From Buddleja alternifolia (lineage: Eukaryota; Streptophyta; Magnoliopsida; Lamiales; Scrophulariaceae): a DNA stretch of 64,000 nucleotides. Where the stretch lies: the NCBI GenBank assembly GCA_019426215.1, contig CM033393.1, forward strand, positions 10,140,046 to 10,204,045, written 5' to 3'. The position numbers and the translations under genes were made by a program. This document shows, in pieces, positions 11,200-24,252 of the stretch (positions are counted from its first letter, which is position 1; the number at the start of each line of letters is the position of its first letter). Under the pieces are notes generated by a model that did not search any database, had not been told where the DNA came from, and saw only the letters and a program-made list of their open reading frames with translations.

Positions 11200-11793
11200 T
11201 GTTGGGATCGGGACAACCCCCAGGGATACCGACGCAGCGAAAAACATATAATTAAAAAAATTAAAGCGGGATCCGCGAAATTAAGGCTAGGTCGACATGG
11301 TACCATCGGATTCAAAACTATCCTAGGAGAAAGTTTACACGTGTTTACTTCTTGTAGACCTTAAAGCAGCAACGTCTTTTTAAGCTACTCCTTGCTACAG
11401 TCTTTGAATTAATTTGCCCTAGCGCCCAAGCATTGCGCCTTTGAGATGTATCCACACCCTAGCTCGTATCCTCAATCATCTCCACCAGTGCTAGCAAGGA
11501 GAATATTGAATATTAGCTTTTTAGGAAAAAGGGTTTGGTATTATTTAAATGTTTTTCGCACTCAACACATGAGTTTGAAGAAAATAGTATGAAAGAAAAT
11601 TTTGGGAGAGAATAATAGAAAAATTATTTCTTTAAAAACTTATTTTCTCATGTATTCAAAACCAAAAATTCATTTTTTTTTAATTCTAAAAGAGGTGGAA
11701 CACATCTATATATATAGAGTCCACCTAGGGTTAAAAACCCTACACCATACACGCCTCACTCTCCCTAAAAAATAGGGAGGAGACGTGTACTTC

Positions 11794-11824
<31 letters not shown>

Positions 11825-13328
11825 ATATCCTTTTTCTTTTATTCTCTCTCCTTGATTAGTTGGACTCTTTCCAACTAACTAGATATTACCATATCTAATA
11901 ATATCTTAACATATATCAAGTCGAATCCTTCCATATCCATTAATTAGTTACTTTAATTAATTAAGGATTCTACCAAATATATTTGTAGGATATTAATTAA
12001 TATATATTTTACAAACTTGGTGAGCAAGATAAATCTTTCCACCAAATCCACATACACAATTACACAAGCCACACGTGCACATGTGTATGTGTATATATAT
12101 ATATATATATATATTATTTTATTTTCTTTCTTCTCATTAATTAATTAGTCCTTCCCAATTTAATATTCTAATATTAAATTATAGGACCATTAATTAACTA
12201 GTTGAATTAATTCCTTTTTATTGATTAATTAAATCCAATTAATTAATCCCACCATTAATTCACAAAGAATTAATTAGCCAATAGGTTCTATACTAAGTTA
12301 TGTGTGTGACCCCTCAGGCTCGTTGTCAAGCTGAAATAAGTCCACGTAGGCTAGATTAATTATTCTAAATAATTAACTAGACCTTGAATTAATTTTACCA
12401 AATTAATCCAAGGCACCTATTGGTCATTGTTCGATGTCTAGCAACATCGCCATGACTTCCTAGATGTCAACGATGAAAAGTAAAAACCTATCCGAGTTAC
12501 GATCATCGTGTGAGTAGGATCCCTTCATCATTTTCCCGTACATGGTCTAGGGTATGGCAACGGTTGAACCCTAATAACCTTAGAAATTATGAATGTGCTG
12601 TGACATCTAATGATCCAGTCTTCAAATCCGGGATCACCAATCCCTCAGAAGACAATCGCTTTGATCAAATGCTTTTAACGATCATTTAGATTCTCGCAAC
12701 AGCATAGGAAATACCTGGTACTCGTGACCTTGGATGAATCCCTCTTCGACTCCCATTTGTTTTGCTGAACTACCAGACTATACCCAACATACACGCCTTA
12801 TGACTCTCTTGGAGTGCACGTGCATATCAAAGCAGAGTGGGTAGCACCCTTTCCAAATGACATCTTAGGTCTAAGGATTAATCTCACACTACGAAACTCA
12901 AGGACTCCATGTTCAATAGCACCAAATAGGAGTCCTTTGGCGGGGCCGTTCAATTCCATAATCCAGTATGAATTTTCATACATGTATTGCCATACAAGCC
13001 ATCGACAATGGAACGCGTCGACCTCTTGGAAGAGTTACATGCATGAACAAGTCTTGACGAGGACAGTGATATCCCACATCTCACAGCCTCTATGACTTGG
13101 AACAATGTTTAGGATTACGGTCTTTGAAAGCATTCTATATGTATCCCGACCGCTCCCCTAACCATATGTAATCCATGGGATATTTATCTATTCTAACCCT
13201 AGTTATAACAATAAAGAAACATACCATAAATAAAAGTTCAATATATTTAAAAGAAGACTGTCATTGTGTTTTACATTTAATATGGCAGAGCCCAAAACAA
13301 TTGGCTCGCCGGGCAACTAACACTATCA
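11200..13328 (-). repeat. 3' LTR of the minus-strand copia element
   Basis: On the plus strand it runs from TGTTGGGATC to CTAACACTATCA and matches 18531-20651 throughout. It holds microsatellites, including TA runs near 11800 and 12090. Open frames inside it (for example 12798-13095) have no support from known proteins. Confidence 0.9.
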
Positions 13329-13342
13329 ATCTCCCACTTGCC
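13329..13342 (-). promoter_or_regulatory. Polypurine tract
   Basis: Read on the minus strand this is CAAGTGGGAGAT directly before the 3' LTR. It is the expected priming site for plus-strand DNA synthesis in a copia element. Confidence 0.75.
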
Positions 13343-13448
13343 CTAAAGCTAGTTGCCCTTGTATTCCCATCATTTCGAGATGTTTTTCAAATACACTTTG
13401 ACTCGGAGCTTTGGTGAATGGGTCTGCTACGTTTTCCGTCGAGTCGAC

Positions 13449-13772
13449 TCATTCCACCCGAAGGTCTCCTCTTTCCACTATCTCTCTGATGAGATGATGT
13501 CGTCTTAAAATATGTTTGGATCTTTGGTGAGACCTAGGCTCTTTTGATAGAGCTATAGCTCCATTGTTATCACGGTATAGGAGCACCAGATTAACAATGG
13601 AGAGAACTACCTCCAACTCATAGATAACGTTCCTCATCCAAACAACTTCCTCAGACACTTCAGCAGCAGCTATATACTCAGCTTCCATGGTAGAGTTAGC
13701 CGTCGTCTCCTGCTTGGAGCTCTTCCAGCTTATAGCTCCTCCATTAAGTATAAACACATATTCAGATATCAA
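13449..13772 (-). pseudogene. Copia RNase H fragment
   Basis: The translated frame contains [20 protein letters not shown], then [17 protein letters not shown] and [20 protein letters not shown], the classic C-terminal RNase H of copia elements. RNase H removes RNA from RNA:DNA hybrids during reverse transcription. The fragment is separated from RT by frameshifts near 13800 and 14120, and its C-terminal end runs into the polypurine-tract side of the LTR. Confidence 0.85.
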
Positions 13773-13800
13773 TTTAAGATCGTCTAAGTCCTACAAAAAA

Positions 13801-14844
13801 CTAGAATCCATGTAGCATTCTAGTTCCAATTTTCATCCGCCGTATACCAGAAAAAGATCTTGAGTACTTTAGGATCATTTTCCCGGCAGTCCAATGGTCT
13901 TCCCCTGGATTCGACCGAAACCGGCTTGCCATACTAAATGCATAAGCCACATCCGGTGTAGTACATAGCATAGCATACATAATGCTACCTATTGCCAAAG
14001 CATAAGGAATCCTTGACATACTCTCTCTTTCTTCGGGTGTCCTTGGGGACACCGATTTAGTGAGTGGGATTCCATGCCAAGCTGGAAGAAATCTTTTCTT
14101 AGAATCTCCCATACTGAATCTATTCAGGATTCATTTTATGTACTTCGATTGGGAGAGACGTATCAATCTACTTTCCTTTTCTCGGTATATCTTCATACCA
14201 AGAACGTAGGATGCTTCTCCCATATCTTTCATTGAAAATTGGGTCGACAACCAACTTTTCGTTGATTGTAGCATTCCTATATCATTTCCAATGAGAAGAA
14301 TGTTATCAAAGTAGAGTTTCAAAAAGCTTATCGCTCTCCCACTAACTTTCTTGTATACACATGGTTCAAAACTATTCTTGATGTAGCCATATTGTTTTAC
14401 AGCTTCATCAAATCTCAAATTCCACCTTCGAGAAGCTTGCTTCAAGCCATAAATGGATCTTTGCAGCTTGCACATCTTGTGCTCGCTCCCACTGGATGTG
14501 AAGCCCTCCGACTGTTCCATGTAGATTTTCTCATCAATGTTTCCATTGAGGAAAACCGTTTTCACATCCATCTGCCAAATCTCATAATCGAGATAGTTAG
14601 ATATGGCCAATAGAATCCTAATTGACTTGGTCATCACGACTGGCGAAAAGGTCTCCTCATAGTCAATTCCTTGCCTTTGAGTATAACCCTTCGCCACTAA
14701 GCGAGCCTTAAAGGTGGTAACCTCTCCATCTACTCCTAACTTGCATTTGTGTACCCACTTGCAACCAATGGCCTTAATGCCAGGTGGTGGGTCTACAAAG
14801 GTCCAAACCTTGTTGTAGTACATGGATTCAATTTCAGATTCCAT
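13801..14844 (-). pseudogene. Copia reverse transcriptase, inactive
   Basis: The main frame (14844-14131) begins near the EIESMYYNKVWTFVDPP region and contains KARLVAKGYTQRQGIDYEET, QMDVKTVFLNGNIDE and SIYGLKQASRRWN, all standard copia RT landmarks. The catalytic YVDD box is changed to YFDN, so the second aspartate is lost. The thumb region continues in another frame at 14112-13801 (YALAIGSIMYAMLCTTPDVA). The YFDN change and the frameshift each make activity very unlikely. Confidence 0.9.
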
Positions 14845-15122
14845 GGCTTCAGATCATTTTCCCTAATCCTTGTCAGACATTGCCTCGTCATAAGACGTTG
14901 GATCTTCATCTAGTACGAGGTTCTCCTTTTTGCTTTTCAGCAAAAGGCCATAGTACCTCTCAGGTTATCTCGGGATCCTTTTGGATCTCCTTGGAGGTGG
15001 AATTAGTGTACTTACAGTTTGTGGTTTATCTTGCTCTTCATTCACTGCTAGTGGTGTTTGTGACTCTTGAGTTTCCTCAAGTTCTATCACTCTATCTATG
15101 CTCCCACTGAAGAGTTGCTTCT

Positions 15123-16316
15123 CTAGGAACACACCGTTCCTTGAACAATTACCTTTTGTTCCAAGGTGTGATAGAAGTCGTACCCGTAGGACTCCTTAGG
15201 GTAACCCATAAACCTACACAAGATAGATCTTAAATCTAAGTTATCTCCGACTAGCTTCTTGACATGAGCAACACATCTCCATACTCTTAGGTATTTGTAT
15301 GAGGGTGGTTTTCCGTGCCACATCTTATATGGCACTTCAAGAACACTTTTTGACGGTAATCTATTCAATAGATAAGTCTCCGTCTCCAGGGCATAACCCC
15401 AGAAGTACGTTGGTAAATCTGTGGACAACATCATTGATTGAACCATGTCCATCAATGTGCGATTTCTTCGCTGAGACACACCATTTAATTGTGGTGTTCC
15501 AAGTGGCATCCATTGTGAGAGAATTCCATTCTCTTTCAAGTAATCCAAGAACTCAATGGATAAGTATTCTCCTCCTCGATCAGATCTAAGAGTTTTAGTA
15601 CTTTTACCAGTTTGTTTCTCTACTTTTTTGAATTCTTTAAACTTATCAAAGGCCTCAGATTTGTATCTAAGAAGATACAAATAACCATACCTAGAATAAT
15701 CATCGGTAAAGGTTAAGAAGTAAGAAAAGTTCCCTAATACATTAACACTGAGCGGTCCACACACATCTGTGTGAACTAGCTCAAGCAGATCCTTAGCACG
15801 TTCCATTTGGCCTCCAAATGGTGACTTTGTCATTTTACCTTTCAGACAAGATTCACAAGTCAGTAGTTTCTCTTCTTCATCAAGCTCGAGGAAACTTGAC
15901 AACTTGCGAATCCTATCCTTAGATGCATGACCAAGTCTAGCATGCCAGATTTGTGCAGTAGGTGGATCATCAGATTTATGCTTTCTCGTGTTTATTAGTT
16001 GAATAGCAAGAGAATTAGTAGACGGGTAAACGTAAAGGTTGTTATACATGCATGCTCTCATGATTAATTTAGAACCATAAAATATTGAACAAAAACCATT
16101 ATTTATATTAAAAGAAAAACCTTCTTTGTTCAAAACGGAAACAGAAATTAGGTTCTTAATCAATCCAGGAACATAATAAACATCCTTTAAAGTAAACCTA
16201 CTACTATCCTCAAGAACTAAAACAATGTTTCCAACAGCCTTTGCAGCGACAGACGCTCCATTAGCCATTCTCAGGACCATGTCCCCATCATCTAGCTCTC
16301 TGCTTCTAGACAGCAC
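15123..16316 (-). pseudogene. Copia protease C-terminal part and integrase, inactive
   Basis: The frame starts within the protease tail (VYYVPGLIKNLISVSVLNKE) and runs through the pre-integrase zinc finger (WHARLGHAS ... CESCLKGKM) into the integrase core. Two catalytic aspartates are visible in HTDVCGPL and LRSDRGGEY. The expected catalytic glutamate is replaced by glutamine in GVSQRRNRT. Integrase inserts the cDNA copy into the genome, and this change should abolish it. The frame ends early at 15123, and the stretch to RT is in pieces. Confidence 0.88.
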
Positions 16317-16319
16317 CTA

Positions 16320-16738
16320 CAAGTCATTGCAAATGTGAGTACCACAGCCGGTGTCAAACACCCAAGAAGCATGGTTAATTGAAAAATTAACCTCAACAAT
16401 AAACACACCTTCGTTATGGCTTTTGAAGGTACCTAGACAATCCTTGCTCAAGTGTTCCATTCCATGGCAGTGAGGGCAATCACCCTTTGGCGTTTGTCTC
16501 CAAATGTTCTCTCCAACTCGTCAACAATATCCTTAGCTAGTTTGATCTTTCCATATGTCTCGATCATACGCTCAGACATCATAGACAATATAAAACATCC
16601 AACATAAGCCTCATCATTGATTTGCTTCGTCCAGTACTCCAAAGTACGAGCACGAGTTGCAGGCTTGGGCTTAGGAGGGACTTCCCCTTTGATTATGTAA
16701 TCAAGACCCTTAACCCTGAGATATACATCTAAAGCCAA
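16320..16738 (-). pseudogene. Copia gag remnant with zinc knuckle and protease active site
   Basis: An open frame at 16738-16448 reads like the capsid part of copia gag (LEYWTKQINDEAYVGCFILS). Near 16490 the frame is broken and probably part-deleted. In the shifted frame there is a C-X2-C-X4-H-X4-C zinc knuckle (CPHCHGMEHLSKDC) at about 16440-16481. The protease active-site motif WVFDTGCGTH follows near 16340-16370, before a stop at about 16320. Gag is shorter than usual, so internal sequence has been lost. Confidence 0.75.
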
Positions 16739-18500
16739 ACGTGAATAGATGTAGTTCGAGCCATCAAACTTGTTGTGATTGAGAATCTATAGACAATTAT
16801 AAATGATCTCCATGATAATACTGTGTAAAATGCGATCAAACGAAAAGCGATCATTAGCATTCAGTTTTAACATAAATTCACATGAAATTTAAGGATTTTT
16901 AAATATACATGTGTTTTCCCACAAACTTTACGAAATACATCACCCCAATTTGGCAGAAGAGGGGAAATTTAAAAATCTCCAGTGGGCTCAAGCGTCAAAT
17001 GTCCCAACCTCATTCCACGACTCGTGAGACAATGGGCGATAACATTGAACACGCACGACGACCCATCCACATCCAGGTGGTTCTCTAGATGTTTGCCTCA
17101 CATTTCATGTATGTCCCGAGAACACAATGCAACTGTACACTAATCTGTGTTTAAGTTTGACCCATCAAATTCTCAAGCCATAACAGTGGTCAGGTGGTCC
17201 CACGACTTATGGACTACTCCTTAGCTAGACTGAGCTCCGTGTGCACTTCTAGTATGACCGTCTGTCATAGTAGAAGGCCTAGTTGTGAGATTAGTACACT
17301 TAACTTGCCACCATTCCACGACTTGTGAGACAATGATGACAAGCTGCGCTATTCCCTCTCACATCTAATGATGGAAGGCACTGGACCTAATCAAGGGGCT
17401 TCCGGGCCCCCGATTTATCCATTTAAGGACTTAATATGGATAAATGGGTTTCTTCAAAACAAGGTCTCACACTTTTCAATTACTTATCTTTCTTAGGTGA
17501 TTATGCATACATGCACAACATACATAACATAAGAAGATAAGCAATCATACATAAAGCGGTAAATGTGATCTTAGTCAAATCAATACTTAAACACCCCGAG
17601 CCATCAAGGTGTTGACCAATCTAATCTAAGGACTTGGACCCTATACTAAGGTCTTCAAAACTCCATGAGCTTGGATGTAACCATCTTCGTCTTCAAAATC
17701 ACATTTAAATAAACCTTTCCCTCTCATTTACAATAAAAGGAAAAATATGGCACACAGGCCTCAAACATAATAACGACTAGTCTGTGGCTCGACCCGGATC
17801 ACCACATAATCATATAAACATGCTATCATGCAAATATGAATTAATATTCACCGTCTTTAATTAAAGATGATCTAATTAATTAATGGATCCAAAGACTCTA
17901 ATTTCTAAAAATCAATTTTAGAAACTTCCATGAAAAAATCATACTTTTCCAATTAATCTAAAAAGATTTTCAAAAACTCAATTTTATTTAATTCCGAAAA
18001 TTAACAAAATTCCATCTTATTTCAATTCTCAAATTAAATAAAACAATTCCCATTTTGAAAATCCAATTTTAGAATAAACGTGGATAATTGTAATTTGAGA
18101 TTCAAAATTTAATTTTACAAAATCACAAATTAGGGTTGCATTTTTAATTTAATTGCAAAAATGACCCAAGGCCTAAAATGCAATTATTACAAAAAACATT
18201 TGGAAATTGAAAAAATTACATTTCGACTCCTTAGTCGAGCACGCCAGCTGCCTGTGCTGCCTATGCACGCGCTAACTTGGCGCGTTGCTGTTCGCGACGG
18301 TGAACAGCAGTCGCCGTCGCGCACCAGCGCTGCCACTACGGCGACATCCCCTTTTTTTAAAAAAAAATCATAAAAACGCAACCCTTTGATTTTTCAGATT
18401 AATACCAAATCAACAGACTCAAAAATTAAACAGAAAATCCAACCAATTCCAATATGCAATAAAACTAATTTTAGAGCATATAAACACGAAAAGAATCCGA
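16739..18500 (-). other. Leader region of the copia element
   Basis: This 1.8-kb stretch between the primer site and gag has no convincing gene on either strand. It is typical untranslated leader of a long-LTR copia element. A GC-rich patch at 18235-18350 gives short overlapping frames on both strands that do not resemble a protein. Confidence 0.6.
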
Positions 18501-18510
18501 GCCATGTCAA

Positions 18511-18530
18511 AACCTTGGCTCTAATATCAC
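18511..18530 (-). promoter_or_regulatory. Primer-binding site, degenerate
   Basis: Read on the minus strand next to the 5' LTR it is GTGATATTAGAGCCAAGG. This resembles the TGGTATCAGAGCC primer site, complementary to initiator-methionine tRNA, that many plant copia elements use, with several changes. Confidence 0.65.
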
Positions 18531-19393
18531 TATTGGGATCAGTACAACACCCGGGGATATCGGCGCAGCGAAAAACATATAATTTAAAAATTTAAAGCGG
18601 AATCCCCGAAATTAGGGCTAGGTCGACATGGTATCATCGGATTCAAAACTATCCTAGGAGGAAGTTCACTCGTGTTTACCTCTTGTAGACCTTAAAGCAG
18701 AAACCTCTTTGTAAGCTACTCCCTGCTACTATCTTCGAATTGATTTGCCCTAGAGCCCCAAGCGTTGCACCTTTGAGATGTATCCACACCCTAGCTCATA
18801 CCCTCAATTATCTCCACCAATGCTAGCAAGGAGAATATTGAATCTTGGATTTTTAGAAAAAAAGGATTTGGAATTATTTAAGTGTTCTTTGCACTCAACA
18901 CATGAGTTTGAAGAAAATAGTATGAAAGAAAATTTTGGCAGAGAATAATAGAAAAATTATTTCTTTAAAAACTTATTTTCTCCTGTATTCAAAACCAAAA
19001 ATCCATTTTTTTTAATTCTAAAAGAGGTGGAACACATCTATATATATAGAGTTCGCCTAGGGTTAAAAACCCTACACCATACACGCCTCACTCTCCCTAA
19101 AAAATAGGGAGGAGGTGTGTATTTCCTTTTTCTTTTATTCTCTCTCCTTGATTAGTTGGACTCTTTCCAACTAACTAGATATTACCATATCTAATAATAT
19201 CTTAACATATATCAAATAGAATCCTTCCATATCCATTAATTAGTTACTTTAATTAATTAAGGATTCTACCAAATATATTTATAGGATATTAATTAATATA
19301 TATATATATATATCTTTTACAAACTTGGTGAACAAGATAAATCTTTCCACCAAATCCACATACACAATTACACACGCCACACGTGCACATGTG

Positions 19394-19434
<41 letters not shown>

Positions 19435-20650
19435 TTATTTTCTTCCTTCTCATTAATTAATTAGTCCTTCACAATTTAATATTCTAATATTAAACTATAG
19501 GACCATTAATTAACTAGTTAAATGAATTCCTTTTTCTTGATTAATTAAATTCAATTAATTAATTCCACCATTAATTCACAAGAATTAATTAGCCAATAGG
19601 TACTACACTAAGTTGTGTGTGTGACCCCTCAGGCTCGTTGTCAAGCTAGCAATAAGTCCCCGTAGGCTAGATTAATTATTGTAAATAACTAACTAGACCT
19701 TGAATTAGTTTCACCAAATTAATCCAAGGCACTTATTAGTCATGGTTCGATGTCTAACAACGTCGCCACGACTTCATAAATGTCAACGATGAAAAGCACA
19801 AACCTATCCGAGTTACTATCGTCGTGTGAGTAGAATCCCTTCATTATTTTCCCGTCCATGGTCTAGGATATGGCGACGGTTCGAACCCTAATAACCTTAG
19901 AAATTATAAATGTGTTGTGACATCTAATGATCCAGTCTTCTAATTCGGGATCACCAATCCCTTTCAAAAGACAATCGCTTTGATCAAAGGCTTTTAACGA
20001 TCATTTAGATTCTCGCAACAGCATAGGAAATACCGGGTACTCGTGACCCTAGATGTATCCCTCTCCGACTGTCATTTGTTCCGCTGCACTACCAGACTAT
20101 ACCCAACATACACGCCGTATGACTCTCCTGGAGTGCACGTGCATATCAAAGCATACTAGGTAGCACCCTTTCCAAATGACATTTGAGGTCTAAGGATTAA
20201 TCTCACACTACGAAACCCAAGGACTCCATGTTCGACAGTACCAAATAGGAGTCCTTTAGCGGGGCCGTTCAATTCCATAATCCAGTATGAATCTTCATAC
20301 ATGTATTGCCATACAAGCCATCAACAATGGAACGTGTCGACCTCATAGAAGAGTTACATGCATGAACAAGTTTTGCTAAGGCCAATGATATCCCACATCT
20401 CACAGCCTCTATGAATTGGAATAATGTTTAGGATTACAGTCTTTCAGAGCATTCCATATGTATCCCGACCGCTCCCCTAACCATATGTAATCCATGGGAT
20501 CTTTATCTATACTAACACTAGTTATAACAATAAAGAAGCATATCATAAATAAAAGTTCAATATATTTAAAAAAAAAAAGACTGTCATAGTGTTTTACATT
20601 TAATATGGCAGAGCCCAAAACAATTGGCTCGCCGGGCACCTAACATTATC

Positions 20651-20651
<1 letters not shown>
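18531..20651 (-). repeat. 5' LTR of the minus-strand copia element
   Basis: It matches 11200-13328 over its whole length, beginning TATTGGGATC and ending CTAACATTATCA on the plus strand. The first dinucleotide has changed from TG to TA. The 76-codon minus-strand frame at 20409-20639 is inside the LTR and is not a gene. Confidence 0.9.

Positions 20652-20716
<65 letters not shown>
20652..20716. repeat. (TG)n-(TA)n microsatellite
   Basis: A compound run of TG followed by TA dinucleotides directly adjoins the 5' LTR of the copia element and includes its TATAT flank. Confidence 0.85.
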
Positions 20717-20717
<1 letters not shown>

Positions 20718-22273
20718 CTAGGTCTTTCATGAAATTTTCATGTTATTTAATTCTTTCATATAGAAATGGGTGAGTTGCAATTTATATGATAATCGGGATC
20801 GATGTAATATATAGTACTGTCATTCAGTTTTTCAATTGCTTGATTATCAATCGATCATCATATTACTTCCAACATCCCAAAAAATATTATCACCTTTTTT
20901 ACTTTGGTTGTTGCAATAATAAATAGTCTCATTCTTTTATAAGAATTTATTTAAAAGAATTAAACCATTGTACTTAGTTTCCCTTAGTCTTCTAGATTAC
21001 GAATTAATCATTACTTGAACTAAAAAATGCAGGGTTACAATCACATTTCTGATTTATAGTCTTTTTTGTCATTACTTTCTTTTTTCATTACTTGAATTCA
21101 AGATTTCTATTGTCTTCTGGGATTGAAAATTTGCACAGTTTAAACTGATTTTCTTCTCTTTTGTGCATTTAATGTCATTTTTCAAGAGCAATAGCCAAAT
21201 TCTGTGTGGATAACGAACCGAACGATCTCTCAAATGGTGAGTTTAATCAGGGCCATAAATAGAATTGGTCTACTTTGTCCTCTTTTAATCGTTAAACAGG
21301 TATATGTATATACATGTGTGTGTGTGTGTGTTTATATATATGTATGTTGTACCTTTGTACTTCATGAAGTGTGAGATTTAAGACCCACTTGTTTTTTGGT
21401 TTTGAATTTAATGGTGTATTGTAATTTGAATTGTTTCACATTGCATTGTTTGTGGATTTTGTCATGATGTTTAACTTTTTAGTTAGCCGAGCAGTCAATG
21501 AATCTTCCATCAAAATCATTATATAAATTTAAAATAAATGAAAAATTATTATTCATAACTTAGAAACTAGATGATCAAAAGAAAGAAATGGAGGCTTGCA
21601 AAGAGCTGAACAAGATGTATTCGCAACAAATAGACTCCTTGTAATTTCAAATGGCAAAGATGCAAGAGTTTCTACAAAAAAAATCAGGATTTCATCCTAG
21701 CGCCTTTTCTGGTATGCATTTTATATATTTAAGATTTTATTATTTTGCATGTATGGATTAGATTAATATGAATATTACTTGATGTGTTTCAATTGCATGA
21801 TCAATTGTGGTTTTAAATTGAGTTTGAAATTGGGTGTTATAATGTGGTAGTTGAGTTTGGTTCTTGATTTTTCTTTGTCATCTTTGTGTTCGAATTTAAA
21901 AATTGAGTTTCATCGACTTATTACTTTTGTTTTTTGGTTTTTTTCATGTCTTGTGCTTATGTGCTTCAAGCCATTATAATATTGTTTTTTATATTTACTT
22001 ATGTACTTTATTTCTTTTTATTGTCGTTGACAGGTTGAAGTTCATTATAGGGGATAGTCAGTTCCGAGGTGGAATGTTATAGTCGTCGGTGGTGGATGAA
22101 TTATCTCAAAATGATGTTTTGTGAATTGAATATTGAAGATATTAAGATGATTTTAAAAGTACATTTGTTAGCTTATTTTATGCATATTAAGGGTGTTATA
22201 TGATGCAATTGAGTAGTGCTTACATGTTTATTATTTTGGATGTAATGAATGAATTAGATTTGAAATGTATGAC
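20717..22273 (+). pseudogene. Decayed gene remnant, possibly CACTA transposase-associated
   Basis: No long frame exists. Three exon-like pieces are visible on the plus strand: one ending at a GTGAGT donor near 21238, one at about 21567-21715 that reads MEACKELNKMYSQQIDSL, stop, QMAKMQEFLQKKSGFHPSAF, and a tail after an acceptor near 22034. The middle piece is coiled-coil-like and recalls the C-terminus of plant En/Spm transposase-associated proteins. That match is from general resemblance only. It ends just before the CACTA terminus at 22274. Confidence 0.35.
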
Positions 22274-22282
22274 CACTACAAG

Positions 22283-23169
22283 TAGGCCTGTCAATCAAGC
22301 CGAGTGAGTCAAGCCTGGTCACGCTCATGCTCGGCTTGATATTATGCGAGTTTTTATCACCATGGCTTGAATTTGCACGAGCTTTTTATTTCAAAGCTCA
22401 GGCTCGGCTTGAAAATTAGTACGAGCTTCGAGCCGGCCCGAATTTGTTCTCTTTTGAAAAACTTTAAGTAACAAAGTAATCTAATATATAAATTCAAAAA
22501 ATAACAATCTTGAAAACATACAAAAATAACATCATTCATGTTCTAATGACAAATCATAACTAAAATGTACATTGAAAGATCTCATTTCATTGGAATATAT
22601 GCTCCACGCATAATTTAAGATTGAAAAATATTATAACTAAATATATAATAAACTTACTTACAAAAAAAATTGCTTTTGTCATGTGTTTGTGAGGAGAAAT
22701 AAATGAACAATTCTTGAAGACAAAAATTAGCAACCCTCAGTCAGTTTATGTGAATTGTCATATATTTGTATTGGATGCAATCTGGTAGGTTTAAATTGAT
22801 AATTTTTTTAGTTTTTTATTTTCTTGAGTATAGTGATTTGTATTTGGAAATTTAGAATTGAAGGTTGATTGATTTTAAGGATTCTATCCTTAATTTTAAA
22901 TTTTGATATTTTCTATGCAACTGGAATTATTTATAAAAAAGTATTATGTTTATTTTTGTATATAATGTATAAAACATATATATATATATACATGTATATA
23001 TTTTTTTACGAGTCCGAGCCTACTCTTGCTCACGCTTAGCTTGAATTCAAATTCAAGCCTTATCCTTGGGCTCTAGCTCAACTTGAGCCAGCTTGTATAA
23101 AGCTCGGCTTGAAAATTATCAAGCCGAGCTTATGAGCTTCGAGCTGCATTGAGTTTATTGACAGTCTTA
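22283..23169. mobile_element. hAT-like non-autonomous element inside the CACTA end
   Basis: It begins TAGGCCTGTCAAT and, on the other strand, TAAGACTGTCAAT. An exact 8-bp target duplication ACTACAAG flanks it (22275-22282 and 23170-23177); 8 bp is the hAT size. Both ends are rich in GCTCGGCTTGA-type repeats. The 887-bp body carries no transposase. A truncated relative lies at about 35755-35905. Confidence 0.85.
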
Positions 23170-23177
23170 ACTACAAG

Positions 23178-23810
23178 GAATTTTGTCTTCAGCAGCGAAA
23201 TATTTCGTTGCGAAAAATTGAAATTTTCGTTGCTAAAGCTATTCACAACGAAAATATTTTGTTGTCAGCTTCGTTGCGCTATCCACGTTGCTAAAAGTTC
23301 TTGGCAACGAAAAATAAATTTCATTGCCTATATGTGTACGATAGATTACATTATTTTGTTTGTTGCCAAAACATATACTATTGGCAACAATTATAATCGT
23401 GCTAAAATATATATGCATTTTGTTGCACAAAATAACATTTCGTTGTCAATTATCAAATATTCTACACAATATTAATTAGGATTGGCAATGAAATATATCG
23501 TTGCCAAATTGACAGGTTTCGCGACAAAAATATTTTGTTGCAAAGTGCTTGATTTCAGCAACTAAATATTTTGATGCAAAATTCTCGTTTTCTACAACGA
23601 AATAATTTGTCGCATATTCTCTAGCTTCAACAAAGGGATACTTCGTTGCAGAAGCTCTGATTTCTACAACAAGATAATTCGTTGCCAAATCTACAACTTA
23701 TGCAACAAAATATTTCGTGCCTAAAGAACATCTAGTTTACCAATTTTTTTCAAGTTTTAGGCAACGAAAAAACTGTTGCGTATTGTCTCGTTTAATCTGT
23801 AATATACATA
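23178..23810. repeat. CACTA subterminal array, TTTCGTTGC type
   Basis: Variants of the palindromic CAACGAAATATTTCGTTGC recur many times in both orientations. Subterminal repeats of this kind bind the CACTA transposase in known systems. The same family appears at 36188-36864. Apparent frames on both strands are by-products of the repeat. Confidence 0.7.
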
Positions 23811-24252
23811 CTAGTATCTGCAACGATTTATTTAAATTGTAGATAATATTTGGAATATTTATTGTAAAATTTTATATAATTTTTTATATTATATTTTTAA
23901 TTTTCATACATTCAATTAATAAATAGAAAAGTCCAAAATAATCTAAAAATCATTCAAATAATGACGAATCATTCATCAAAGTAATACATCAGAAGCTAAT
24001 TAACAAATACCATGTCTTTAAAAAAATAAACTAGAATTCTAAATAATAATAAAAAAAAAACATTATGTCACTATGCATAACTAACATAGATTAGTACTAA
24101 CAAAATAAACTAAAATCAAAACGGACATGTAGCATCATTTGCTCTTTCGCCCTCAGTCACCATCCTTGAATCTGCACAACGGAAGTGCGATATGATTCAA
24201 TGAGAGTCATTTAAAATTTAAAAAATAAAAACCAAATGGGGTATTGCTTACT

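Larger units (their letters stand above)
11200..20651 (-). mobile_element. Full-length, inactive Ty1/copia retrotransposon
   Basis: Two LTRs of about 2.1 kb flank gag, protease, integrase, RT and RNase H, in that order on the minus strand. The flanks are TATAT on both sides (11195-11199 and 20652-20656), but they lie in TA repeats, so the target duplication is only weakly supported. A degenerate initiator-methionine-type primer site lies next to the 5' LTR and a purine tract next to the 3' LTR. Every coding module is damaged. The LTRs differ by many substitutions and indels, which points to an older insertion than the copia element at 26098. Confidence 0.92.

Noticed and set aside
18161..18381. 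Overlapping short frames in both directions
   Set aside because: They sit in the leader of a copia element in a GC-rich patch and match no family.
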